From assembly GCA_022113835.1 (NCBI GenBank), contig JAILWY010000024.1:5894501-5958500 (forward strand): a stretch of 64,000 nucleotides of DNA, in the 5' to 3' direction. Shown in pieces: positions 46,750 through 57,700 of this stretch. The DNA comes from Atopsyche davidsoni (taxonomy: Eukaryota > Arthropoda > Insecta > Trichoptera > Hydrobiosidae). The position numbers and the translations under genes are program-made. The notes beneath the pieces were generated by a model. The model was not told the DNA's origin, ran no database searches, and saw only the letters and a list, made by a program, of their open reading frames with translations. Within the stretch, counting starts at the first letter, position 1. Every line of letters begins with the position of its first letter.

Positions 46750-48152
46750 AGGGTGTCCCTTATATGACCAAAAAAAATTTTTTTTCAAATTTCGAAATGC
46801 ATACCCTCTACATTTTTTACTAATGCTATAAGATACTCAAATATAAAATTTCATCTTTCTAGAAAAATTGCAACTAGTGCCGACCGAGCTTCAAAGTTTA
46901 GTAAAAAACGTGTTTTGTCTTGATATTTCGGTCTGGTATAAAATCATTATAAATGCAATAAATTAAGTGAATAATAGTAAAAATTCAATTAAATGAACAT
47001 TAATCTTTAATCAAAAACATAAAGTAATAACAATCAGTCAGGGTAACTTTTTTATAGAGTTGTTTTTTTACAGTCCGGATACAATTTTCTATGTTCCTGG
47101 ACACAGCGCAGCAAGAACTGTTTTTGTTCTTCTTCAGCCGCGATAAGTCCGTTAAAATCTTGCATCATTTTAACAGCCCTTTCAGCAGTATCATTCACAA
47201 CCCTCAAATAACTTATTTTTCTTTTAGCTTCCACAAAAGCACTATTATTATTCCAAGAAAATACATCTTCCTTTAGAAAACTGTCGTCGATCTGCAGTCG
47301 TGATAAAAATTGTTTGCTCTTTTCCGATACGAAATCATCCAGTGTTTTACAAACATAAGCAAACATCTTGTAGAGTCTTTTTGTCCTTCGCAGTTATTCT
47401 GCATTGTGACTGAAGTAAACACATTTTTAAAGAATAGATCGCTCTCGCCATCCAGCGTGCCTGATGCATGGCTTTGGGGGGGCTTAGTTTTAATTTTTCC
47501 TCTGAGTCTCCTCCCAAAAATATTACGCACAGTTCGACCAATTTGCGGTAGTCATCTCTTACATAACCTTTGTCTAATTCTGCCTTATAAAATATTAACA
47601 AAGCTTGAATGTCTGTCTCGGCAACACGTTCACAACTCTCTCCAAACATGATATAAATCAACAAGTTTCTTCACGCAGTTAGGATATGCCCTTGTTGGAA
47701 TTCTTGCTTTTTCCCAATATATGATGCACTCCCTAATCACAAGATTTGCACTTTCACTAACAATCAGTTTAACCTCACGAATATTGTAAAATAGGACCGA
47801 GGGAATTTGTCGATTAGATGGTAATTTTGCACCATTTATTTGATATCTAGGCAAACCGATAAGGAAATTATTTTGTTTATCACTCCGTAATTCCACCGAC
47901 ATGTTAACGCACTAAACAATGGAGCACTACTAATCTCAAAAATCACGTATGAAATGACAAATAAAACATGCAGTTACAAGTCACAGCGCAGTACTTACGC
48001 AACTTGTATGGACAAGTTAAAATCGCAAGTCGGCACGGGTTATCGTTTATAAATCGAACTAATATTTGTTTCTAGACAATATAGGGTTATTACTAAACTT
48101 TTAAGAAGGTATGCGTAAAAAAATATTGAACTTGATTTTTAAGGGACACCCT
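46750..48152 (-). mobile_element. 1.4-kb DNA transposon with perfect terminal inverted repeats
   Basis: The ends AGGGTGTCCCTTA (46750) and TAAGGGACACCCT (to 48152) are perfect inverted repeats; counting the adjoining ATT/AAT they reach 16 bp. The element sits in TA dinucleotide runs, which hide any target duplication. Inside, on the minus strand, is a broken gene of an uncharacterised family. No DDE/DDD transposase motif is visible, so the element may be non-autonomous and mobilised in trans. Superfamily not assigned. Confidence 0.8.
47052..47902 (-). pseudogene. Frame-shifted gene of an uncharacterised transposon-associated family
   Basis: Three overlapping frames join into one protein of about 280 aa: 47902-47630 (ending KARIPTRAYPNCVKKL...YHVWRE), 47664-47347 (containing HQARWMARAIYSLKMCLL) and 47366-47052 (ending ERAVKMMQDFN...EEEQKQFLLRCVQEHRKLYP). 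The joins fall near 47640 and 47355, and each requires a frameshift. The HQARWMA and EEQKQFLL..VQEHRK motifs are familiar to me from repetitive, functionally unassigned proteins of arthropods and cnidarians. Compared with my memory of those, the part between VCKTLDDF and the C-terminal motif is short, suggesting a deletion. Probably dead. Confidence 0.65.
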
Positions 48153-48187
48153 AATATATATATATATGTTAAAATATGTTATAATAT

Positions 48188-48194
48188 CTCTGTT

Positions 48195-48242
<48 letters not shown>

Positions 48243-48249
48243 AACAGAG
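48188..48249. repeat. 62-bp perfect palindrome built on (TA)n
   Basis: CTCTGTTAAAA and TTTTAACAGAG flank an uninterrupted TA dinucleotide run, giving a perfect cruciform-capable palindrome just outside the 1.4-kb transposon. Apparent open frames on both strands here are artefacts of the palindrome. Confidence 0.85.
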
Positions 48250-48845
48250 TACTTGATAAAATTACATTTTACAAATTTGTTTATACATAAAGATACCAGT
48301 TTTGCCAGCAAACATGTATTTATAAGAATCAATCAAATCTCAGAATGATACACAATGTTTTGTCTAAAATATAATGCAATAAAACAATCATTTTTAGGTT
48401 TAATTTATTATAATAATAGTATTTTATTTCAACCATCAAAAACTAAATCAATACTTTAATTAAAGCTCTGTACTTCACAATTGTATGAATAATTAAGTAA
48501 CTGCAGTTTTCACATACATTGTAATTATTTAAGAAATATATATTTTTTTTAGGCTATATTAGACATCCCTTCTTAAAAAAGTATCTTTCCTAAATATTTC
48601 ATTATATTTAACTTGTAAATGAAGGTTGCTGGAGCTGCTCCGAGGACTTCTTGCCAGTGCGACTCCAGCGGCTCCCAAAGTGTTCGCCCAGACATGCACT
48701 GAGTTGCTAGTGAACCCTCTCAATATACAAGGAAGTCGGCACAAGGATCTGAAATTTTTTATCAGAGTTATTTAGATACTATTTTTATTTATTTATATAT
48801 TTATATATATATATATATATATTTACATATATTTTATATATTGGT

Positions 48846-48915
48846 CGGTTTGGGGAGCTCAGTGGTAAGATCGATGATTATTTTAAAGGGCTCCCGGTTA
48901 TTCCAGGCGTACTTG
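48846..48915 (+). mobile_element. tRNA-like head of a second SINE-type repeat
   Basis: GGGGAGCTCAGTGGTAAGAT contains a consensus A box (AGCTCAGTGGTA, 48856-48867). GGTTATTCC at 48896-48904 looks like a B box that has lost two bases. The block continues into sequence shared with 24379 onward, so part of the duplicated block may be this repeat. Confidence 0.45.
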
Positions 48916-49689
48916 AGCTCATGCTCCTTTCAGCACTTCATATGATTCGTTTTACAATCAATACCATTTTACTTAAAATCTATTAAATTTTTAAAAATTA
49001 TATTAAACAAAAATAAAAATATTGAAAATAGCACATTCTATATTGATTATTTAATTTTATCCGAACTGCAAAGTATTTCAAAATTATTGTCTTTGAAAAA
49101 ATAAACTTTTATCTGACATATAACTATTTATAGAAACACTGACTGAAACTGACTATAAATAACTATTTATAGAAACACGTGTTGAGATACACAATGAGTA
49201 ACCGAAAAGGTACACGCATGTTATTTTATAATTGTGAGAAATTTATTTACAAGTATACATGGTGATTACTACGCGTTACATACTATAAAACTAGGTATTT
49301 TTATTACTATTAAGTATATTACTGACTATTATTGCAAGTATACAAAAACATTCACTTACAATAAGAAATAGCATATTTCCAAAATCCATGGCTTATATAG
49401 TTTGTTTATAGTTTCAACATTCACCGCAAGTTACCGGAAACTGCATCAGAAAACTAAGTGTTACTGGAATATTCACTAAATTATTGAATTTCGGTTTGTA
49501 ATGGACTTCCTTATAAGAACCGCGGCCGGGCGTCTTCAGGTGACACTGGAGATCTCCTGGCATTACTGGAAATAAAAATATTAACATCCACTGCAATATT
49601 GGGTTTAATTTTCAGTGCTACAATTAATAAACATATTGACAAAAGTAAGCATTTAATAGAAGAGCCAAACACTGCTGTACGAGGCTTTT

Positions 49690-49880
49690 AATTGTATCGA
49701 TTGTCTTGGACTGACTGGCCTTCCGATGGTGGTCGTGTTTCTCCTCGAGTCTGTGGCCTCTTCCTGGAGTGAGCAGGCTGCAAGACGAGGAGTTAGAAGG
49801 CCACAACTCGGAGTGGAGAGAGCGACTCGAGACTTCTTCAGCAGGTCCCTTGTCTCTGGCGTCGAAACTTGCGGTCGTGA
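49690..49880. other. Conserved GC-rich islet, copy 2 (possible exon remnant)
   Basis: Partner of 25120-25340. On the minus strand it reads ARDKGPAEEVSSRSLHSELW in a 102-residue open frame (49624-49932), but the frame shifts relative to copy 1 at the indel near 49770. Too short and unrecognised to call a gene. Confidence 0.45.
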
Positions 49881-50587
49881 ATTTCCTATGGAGAAAGTCT
49901 AATCTGTGAAAAAGTCTGTGGAAACATGACAAACAATATAATGCACAATTACCAAGAAAACAAAAATGAATTTAGCAGATAAATCAACTTAAGACTCAAT
50001 TATATCCAAAACATTTACAGATCAAGAAAAATTATTTAAGTACTTACTCCGTGTAATTTGCAGCCATCCCGTACGATTATAATTTTCAAATCAATCGTAT
50101 TAATATAGCCTCATTATTTTATTTTGCTAAAAACATTACTGAGCCACAATCTGTGTAATATATGAAATATAATATTTAATTTAAATGCAATTCTAATCAT
50201 TCACTTTAATTCTGGATTATAAAGGATACAAAAAAACAGTTTTAACATTTTATATAATACAGTTTTACACAAAAATATGCGATTAACAGGAGAATCAATT
50301 CATGTGAAACTCACAGCTAAGAATTACTCACTCACAATAAATCGCAGGCCTGCGAGCTCAAATATCAGTGAAGATAAAACAGCAAACAACACATTCTCAA
50401 AAATATTTTTTTTTTTAGTATGCCCTTCAGCATATTTTTTTTCAAATGTATTCAAAAAAATATTTTATTTACTATTAAGTATTCGCCCAGATATGCACCA
50501 AGTTTTTTAGTGAACCTGTAGGACCTGAAATTTATAATCCGAGTTATTGCATTGAAGAGTACCTGCTATTTAAATATTAAAATTATC

Positions 50588-50700
50588 AATATTTTTGACA
50601 GAGTTCTTGGTGGAATTTCATTTTAATATAATAATACATTTATGTGATTTTTCCACATGTTAATTTTTTATTAATACGTGTTGCGAAACACATTCGAAAT
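50588..50700. mobile_element. Penelope-like 3' end, truncated copy
   Basis: caatatttttgacagagttc followed by ttggtggaatttcattttaa and the ccacatgttaatttttt block matches the 20903-21000 family. It ends before the hammerhead-like part, near a degraded gcgaaaca. Confidence 0.55.
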
Positions 50701-51060
50701 AGCAAAATTATAATGAAACCTAATATTTTCATCTAAGGATTCTATTTTAGAAAAATACTCTCTTTTTTTTTTCAATTGAATAATAAAATGACAGTTATTA
50801 TCAATAAATAAAATACTTACACTTTTAATACAGGCGTGGGCTTGAACTCCACCCGAGTCAACCTGAGACCTGCATGCTTTGCCTGAGGGCTATTGGCTAT
50901 ATGCATTAAGAATTCAGTTTCTCTAAGTATTTTTCTTATTGCTTTATCTCATGGTCAAGTGAAGATAACAAGTATTTTATAAAAAGGCATTTCGCTTAGC
51001 TCCTATGGCCATGGTTATAATACGGTATGTGGCTATCTCTGCTGTTGGCGCAAGGGTTGG

Positions 51061-51088
51061 GGTTAGGTTAGGTTAGGTTAGGTTAGGG
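51061..51088 (+). repeat. Interstitial TTAGG telomere-type repeat
   Basis: Five consecutive GGTTA units followed by gggg, in the same strand orientation as the run at 12239. It lies in the unaligned gap between blocks of the segmental duplication. Confidence 0.75.
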
Positions 51089-51653
51089 GTTTACATGATG
51101 TGGCTTAGACGATAGCGAATATGATCATAAACATGAGGGAAAAAATTGTGTAGAAATCCCGTTTTTTGCATGAGTTGACGATTAATTAATTGAATAACTA
51201 AAAACTAAATGACAACGATAACCATTTAAAACATAGGTTGTACTTGAGCAAATGGCGCAGATTTATTCGTATTAAACTTCATTCCCCCTGTGCGTTGCAA
51301 TTTTCAAATGAATTATTGATCTTAATATTCAGTAAATATTTTTCAAGCAAGATTTTTATTACGTTTTATGAGTGAGTTGAGAACCTCAATATTATTAGTT
51401 AATAAACGTTTAAGGGTTTCAAATGCGGATGTTTCTAAAAAGAGGCGTTAATATCATGGAGGCTTCGGGTTCGAGAGCTAGTGTGAAGTCTTGCCTCAGG
51501 TCCCGGAAAAAAATCACGAAATTATTATTAATCGACTGGGGTTTTATGATTAAGCGATTTGGTTTTAAGAGATAAAAGACTAATTGATTTTTTTGGTTTT
51601 TATTATTAAAAATTATTAGGATTTTATACATTATGCATTGAAATTTGACGGGA

Positions 51654-51659
51654 TTTATT
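51654..51659 (-). terminator. Candidate poly(A) signal of receptor 2
   Basis: AATAAA on the minus strand, 116 nt below the TGA at 51775-51777, in sequence alignable with the 3' flank of receptor 1. Confidence 0.55.
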
Positions 51660-51774
51660 TCAAACCAGAAACATAAATGTATGCTTATGTTAATATTTAA
51701 CAGTTAACACGAAATAAATTCAGGAAACTAAAAAAATTATCAATCCAAAATCACATATCACACTAATATTTTTT

Positions 51775-54700
51775 TCAATGATTCAACCAGCTGACGATAT
51801 CTGACCTCTTTGAGCACTTAGCGGTCATGAGTGGTGAAGAACCATCAAAGTCACAACGATTTTTACAAACTCCAAGGTAAGCTATTCTTTGAATTGTGAA
51901 TAATTTAACACCGTTCTCAATACACAGATGCAGTACTGTTTTTCCATTAGTCGCATGAACTTGGTTTATATTACAGCCTAAATCAACCAACCAGTTAACA
52001 ACATCTGACCTGCCTGATTCCGCAGCAAGCATGAGTGGAGAATAGCCTTTAGAGTCAAGATGATTTTTCCAATCTCCAAGAGAAGCGATTATTTGAACAG
52101 TTTCTAAATTTACATTTTTATGAATACAAAAGTGCAGCAATGTTTTTTTATTAGTCGCATGAACTTGGTTTATATCACAACCCGATTCGATAAACCAGCT
52201 GACAACATCTAACCTGCCTGATTCCGCAGCAAGCATGAGTGGAGAATAGCCTTCAGAGTCAAGAAGATTTTTCCAATCTCCATGGGAAGCGATACTTTGA
52301 ACTGTTTTTAAATTAACCATTTCTGTAATACAAAAATGCAGCAGTGTTTTTCCATTAATCTTATGTACTTGGGTTTTATCACAGCCCGAGTCGATCAACC
52401 AGCTGACAACATCTGACCTGCCTGATTTTGCAGCAAGCATGAGTGGAGAATTGCCTTCAGAGTCAAGATGATTTTTCCAATCTCCAAAGGAAGCGATACT
52501 TTGAACAGTTTTTAAATTAATATATGTATTAATACAAAAATGCAGCAGTGTTTTTCGATTAAGCGCATGAACTTGGGTTTTATCACAGCCCGAGTCGATC
52601 AACCAGCTGACAACATCTGACCTGCCTGATTTTGCAGCAAGCATGAGTGGAGAATAGCCTTCAAAGTCAAGATGATTTTTCCAATCTTCAAGGGAAGCGA
52701 TTATTTGAACTGTATTTAAATTAACATTTTCTGTAATACAAAAATGCAGCAGTGTTTTTCTAGAAGTCGCATGAACTTGGGTTTTATCACAGCCAGAGTC
52801 GATCAACCAGCTGACAACATCTGACCTGCCTGATTTTGCAGCAAGCATGAGTGGAGAATAGTCTTCAGAGTCAAGATGATTTTTCCAATCTCCATGAGAA
52901 GCAATTTTTTGAAGTGTTTTTAAATTAACCATTTCTGTAATACAAAAATGCAGCAGTGTTTTTCCAGAAGTCTGATGAACATGGTTTGTATCACATTCCG
53001 ATTCATCCAACCAGTTGACAACATCTTCTCTGCCTGATTTTGCAGCAAGCATGAGTGGAGAATAGCCTTCAGAATCAAGATAATTTTTCTGATCTTCAAG
53101 AAAATTGAAATTTTGAATTGTTTCCAATTCTAAACCATCCTTAATACAAAAATGCAGCACTGTTTGACCAGTCTTCGTATGAACTTGGTTTATATCACAG
53201 CCCGATTCGACCAACCAGCTAACAACATCAAAACAGCCTGATTCCGCAGCAAGCATGAGTGGAGAACAGCCTTCGGAGTCAAGATGATTTTTCCAATCTC
53301 CAAGGGAAGCGATTTTTTGAACTGTTTTTAAATTAACACATTTTTTAATACAAAAATGCAGCAGCGTTTTTCCATTAGTCGCATGAACTTGGTTTATATC
53401 ATAGTCCGATTTGACCAACCAGCTGACAAGATCTGACCTGCCTAATTCCGCAGCAAGCATGAGTGGAGAATAGCCTTCAGAGTCAAGATGATTTTTCCAA
53501 TCTCCATGGGAAGCGATTTCTTGAACTGTTTTTAAATTAACATATTTATTAATACAAAAATGCAGCAGTGTTTTTCTATTAAACGCATGAACTTGGGTTT
53601 TATCACAGCCCGAGTTGATCAACCAGCTGACAACATCTATTATGCCTAATTCCGCAGCAAGCATTAGTGGAGAATAGCCTTCCGAGTCAATATGATTATT
53701 CCAATCTCCAAGGGAAGCGATACTTTGAACTGTTTTTAAATTAACACGCCCCTGAATACAAAAATGCAGCAGTGTTTTTCCTTTAGTCTCATTAGCTGGG
53801 TTTATATTACGGCCCAATTCGACAAACCAGCTGACAACATCTGACCTGCCTCTTCTCGCAGCAGTCATGAGTGGAGTTGTTTTGTCATGACAACTTATGT
53901 CCAAACATCCACCGTGCAAAACTATTTTCTTCATAGTTTTTAACGATAAATTATAATATATGCTATAATGAAGAGCAGTATATCCTCCTTTGTTAGTGAT
54001 ATTTATATTATTATTATTATCTAACAATAAATCAATCACGTCATATCTCTTTTTAGTAATTGCCAGATGAAGTGGAGTTTCCTTATGCGCTAAGGTCGGC
54101 ATATCTTTTAATTTTACCTCTTTGGTAGTTATTTTTTTTATTATTTCAATTTCATTGTTGTTTTTAATGCAGATGTGTAAGATATTATCACCGTTTTTGT
54201 CATATTCTTGGAGATTGGCATTGTTGTCAATTAAATAGTGACATCCTTCTTTCCAATTTAGGTAGGCAGCGACGTGAATGGGAAATTGTTTTAGACCAAA
54301 TATATCAGTGATTTCTATGTTAATGTCGACGCCATGCTCGATTAAAAGCTTCAAAGAGTCTAGTTGTTTAGAGCGTATCGCCTCTCCCAGCAGGGACTTG
54401 TTCGAGTAATAGAAGACGTGTTCCTTCTGTTCAGCATTAGCGTGGAGGGTTAGCCATTTCAATGCATGTTTCATTATTTTAGAATTGCCCTCTCTAACCG
54501 AATTTTCCAAAATATTGTGACACAACTCATCATTGTAATTATCATTTAAAAAATGCATGGCGTCATCGTTACTATATTCCGAATCAAAAAACATGCGCGT
54601 CAAGACAAAGTTGTTCTTTGTTAACACTATAGAAACGAATATATTGCGTGATTTATCATCCTCCCATTTGCCTGTAAACAACTCACTGAAGTACACGGCT

Positions 54701-57700
54701 ACCAAGTACTCAGCAAAAGATCGATGTATGAAGACTGGCCTATTGTCGACCACTGCATTCACCAGTCCTTCTTTTTTAATTCCCTGCATGATTTCGCTGA
54801 AGTATTCCTGCACAACCTTTAATTCATTTTTCGATAATAAATCGTTGATATTATCATTTAGTAATGCACATAATGCCAAATGTTTATGTATATTTTCAAG
54901 ATCTTTAATTTTTTTTTTGATTTCACTTTGAAAATAGATAGAATCTAAATCTGCTTTACATTTTATTAATGGTGACTTAAACATTGATTCCACGAATGTT
55001 TTATACAGCGCATTAGTTGAAATTTGATTACCAGAATCTCCAAGCATAGATTGGGAACCTTTTGAGTTCAATGAACTATAAATAACTTGTGCGACCATTT
55101 TCAAAAATAAAGGTGAGCCACATAAAGATTTATACATATCTGAACATTGGATATTCTTTATCTTGGAATCGAATTTTTTTTCCAGATCTTTATTAAAAGT
55201 AATTGAATGAATCTCCTTAAATTTGTGAATATATTTAGTTTTATCCCTGTGTGCTAACACAGCCAGCGTGTGGCTAAACACGCCCAGCTCTCCCTCGGTG
55301 TACTGGCGCATGTGTGGCCTGGTTGTGAGGACCAGCCCCACCCCACACTCCTGCAGCGCACACATCAAGTCAACCACAACCTCCGCGTAGTCTGGGCTGA
55401 TTTCATCAAAACCATCAAAGAAAACATAAACCCCGCTTACTCCTTTTACATCATAACTTTCTGATAGTTTTTTTTTTAGCAAATTTTTAAACCGCGCGGA
55501 ATACAAAGTATCATCTAATAGCTTATCAACAAGGAAAATTACTGCCTTGTGAACTTCCGAACGAGAGAAGCTGGGATTTCTTGCAGTTCTGAGAAATAGT
55601 TCTTTGTTCAAACTTCGGGAGTTGCTGTTTAAGTCTACGTAAACCACCATACACTTCATATGCTTATTCTTGGTGATGTTTGCCTGGTAAGTGAGGAATT
55701 GGGTCTTGCCTGCCCCGGCTTCGTTGCTGACTATGATGGTGTACGGAGTGGAGCGGGAAGACAATTTCTGCTGGCTCCGGCGGTATTTCTTGGCCACTTG
55801 CTTTCCTGCCTGATCGAGTCTGAATTTGTGAAGATACTCGATCTTTCCGTATGTTTTCATCCAAAAAAGGTCTCTCAAATCGGACATTTTTATCAAATGA
55901 ACGTTCAAATTAGATCTGCTTTTACAAATTTCATCAAAATCATTCTTCTGAGTTTTAGGGTCATCTAATAAGTAAATATTTGCTGTCATCTTACAATTTT
56001 GATTATTATTATTTAAATAGGAAAAAACTTTATCGCTTACATTATTTTTATGATGCATGTCGTCATTTAATAACGTCATTAGATTATCCAAAGTTACTCC
56101 AGATAGAGCAATCAAATCGGGAAAATTCTCATCAAACAAAATTTTCATGTCTAGTTTCACAATTTGATATAATTTACGCTCGATGTTTAATTTGGGATCG
56201 TAGTTTTGTGAGTGAGTTTTTTTGTCTCCGAATTGGATTTCAGTCTCGAGAATAAGTTTCACTAAAGTGTCGCAATCGATGGTCGCATACATATCTTTAC
56301 TGGTAAGAATATCTTTCAAAATAACCGAGCTTCCTTGTAAGGTGACCGTCCTTTCCAAAAAGGAGCTCTGAGTCTCCGTGGTGAGATCAAAGAAGCCGTA
56401 ATTTTTCGACGAGTGAACGTATTGGATCGGGAGCCCTTCGAGAGACGGGGAAAGTGTGCCATGCCGGTTCACCAGCACCACCTGCGCCTTCGTGCGTTCC
56501 ACCACGCTGTCCAGGAAGCCTCTCAAGACCTGGCTCTGGCACTCATCACACTCCAGCAGCAGCAAGTTGTGGACGTCACTCCTCTGCAAGCCAGCGATGA
56601 TTCGGTCTCGAATGCTAGATGCCTGTAGGGACCTGGTTTTCTCAAATATGAAGCTGGTTTCTTCTTTGAATGTTTTTATCGTTCCCAAAACCTGGAGCAC
56701 AAACGATAATCCAATCACTGTATTTTCTACATTAAAGAAAATAACACGTGATTTATCAACCCCACTTCCATTTTCCAGTAAAGATACAAGCTCAATGCAC
56801 GCTCCATCTTTCATTATATCCAAAAATGTACAACTTTGAAGTTTTTCTTTGTAGGCACTTTGTGTGCCTGCGCTTATGGAGTAGTTAAATTTTGCTTTTA
56901 TTTGATCAAGTATATTTTTTTCATTGGTAAAATCCTTTTCATTGGTGTCTTTAAACCAATCAAAAAATTCATTTTTTAAAAAACCATAGGCGAGCTTCTT
57001 TAAATTGTCGTCGCACTGGATCAGGAGCTTGAGTTTGTCGGTCAGAATTTTGTCCAGCTGTGTACCTGAGGGTTGATTCACAGCAAACAATAGTTTATCT
57101 GCAAACAGGTTGAAGTCTTCGCGGTCAGTTGGGTCATGCGGCAGGCACGTGTCGTTTTCTTCAACATTTCCGAAGTTGTTTGCGACGTTCACGTTTAACT
57201 CGAGGACGCTCTCAAATTTAGATAGTTTACACAATGATTTTTTAATGCATGTCTTGGCATGGTGTTCCGTGGTTCTTCTTAGTGCGTCTCGGAAATCGCT
57301 CACTTCTGTCGATTGATCAGATTTGAAGGCGTGTCTAAAACTAGCCTTTTTATTCGACACGTCGAAAACTTTTCTGACCAAAGCTGAGTGGTATCGCTTC
57401 ATGACCTCGGACCTCGTGCTAAGTGTGCCCTCGCCGCACAAGGCGACGCATAGTTCCATGCACAGTTTACATGCATCCGAACCCTCCCACAGCTTGGAAA
57501 ACAGCTCCTCGCGTGCATCCTCGGCCAGGCAGTACACGGCACCCATCTTGTCCATACAATCTAAATGGAAGAGCTTTGAGTATTCAATTAGATTAGAACA
57601 ATCGCTTGGCTCGAATTTGGTAAAATATTTTTTGGTGTCTTCGTCGAAGTCTACGGTGGTGCATATCACAAGACACTTTATGTGAGGAAAAGAACTCTGG

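Noticed and set aside
48093..48348. Open frames rich in Ile/Tyr on both strands
   Set aside because: Product of the (TA)n palindrome.
50829..50905. tRNA-like segment on the minus strand (gttcaagccc near its 3' end)
   Set aside because: Only a partial B-box resemblance; no convincing A box or cloverleaf.
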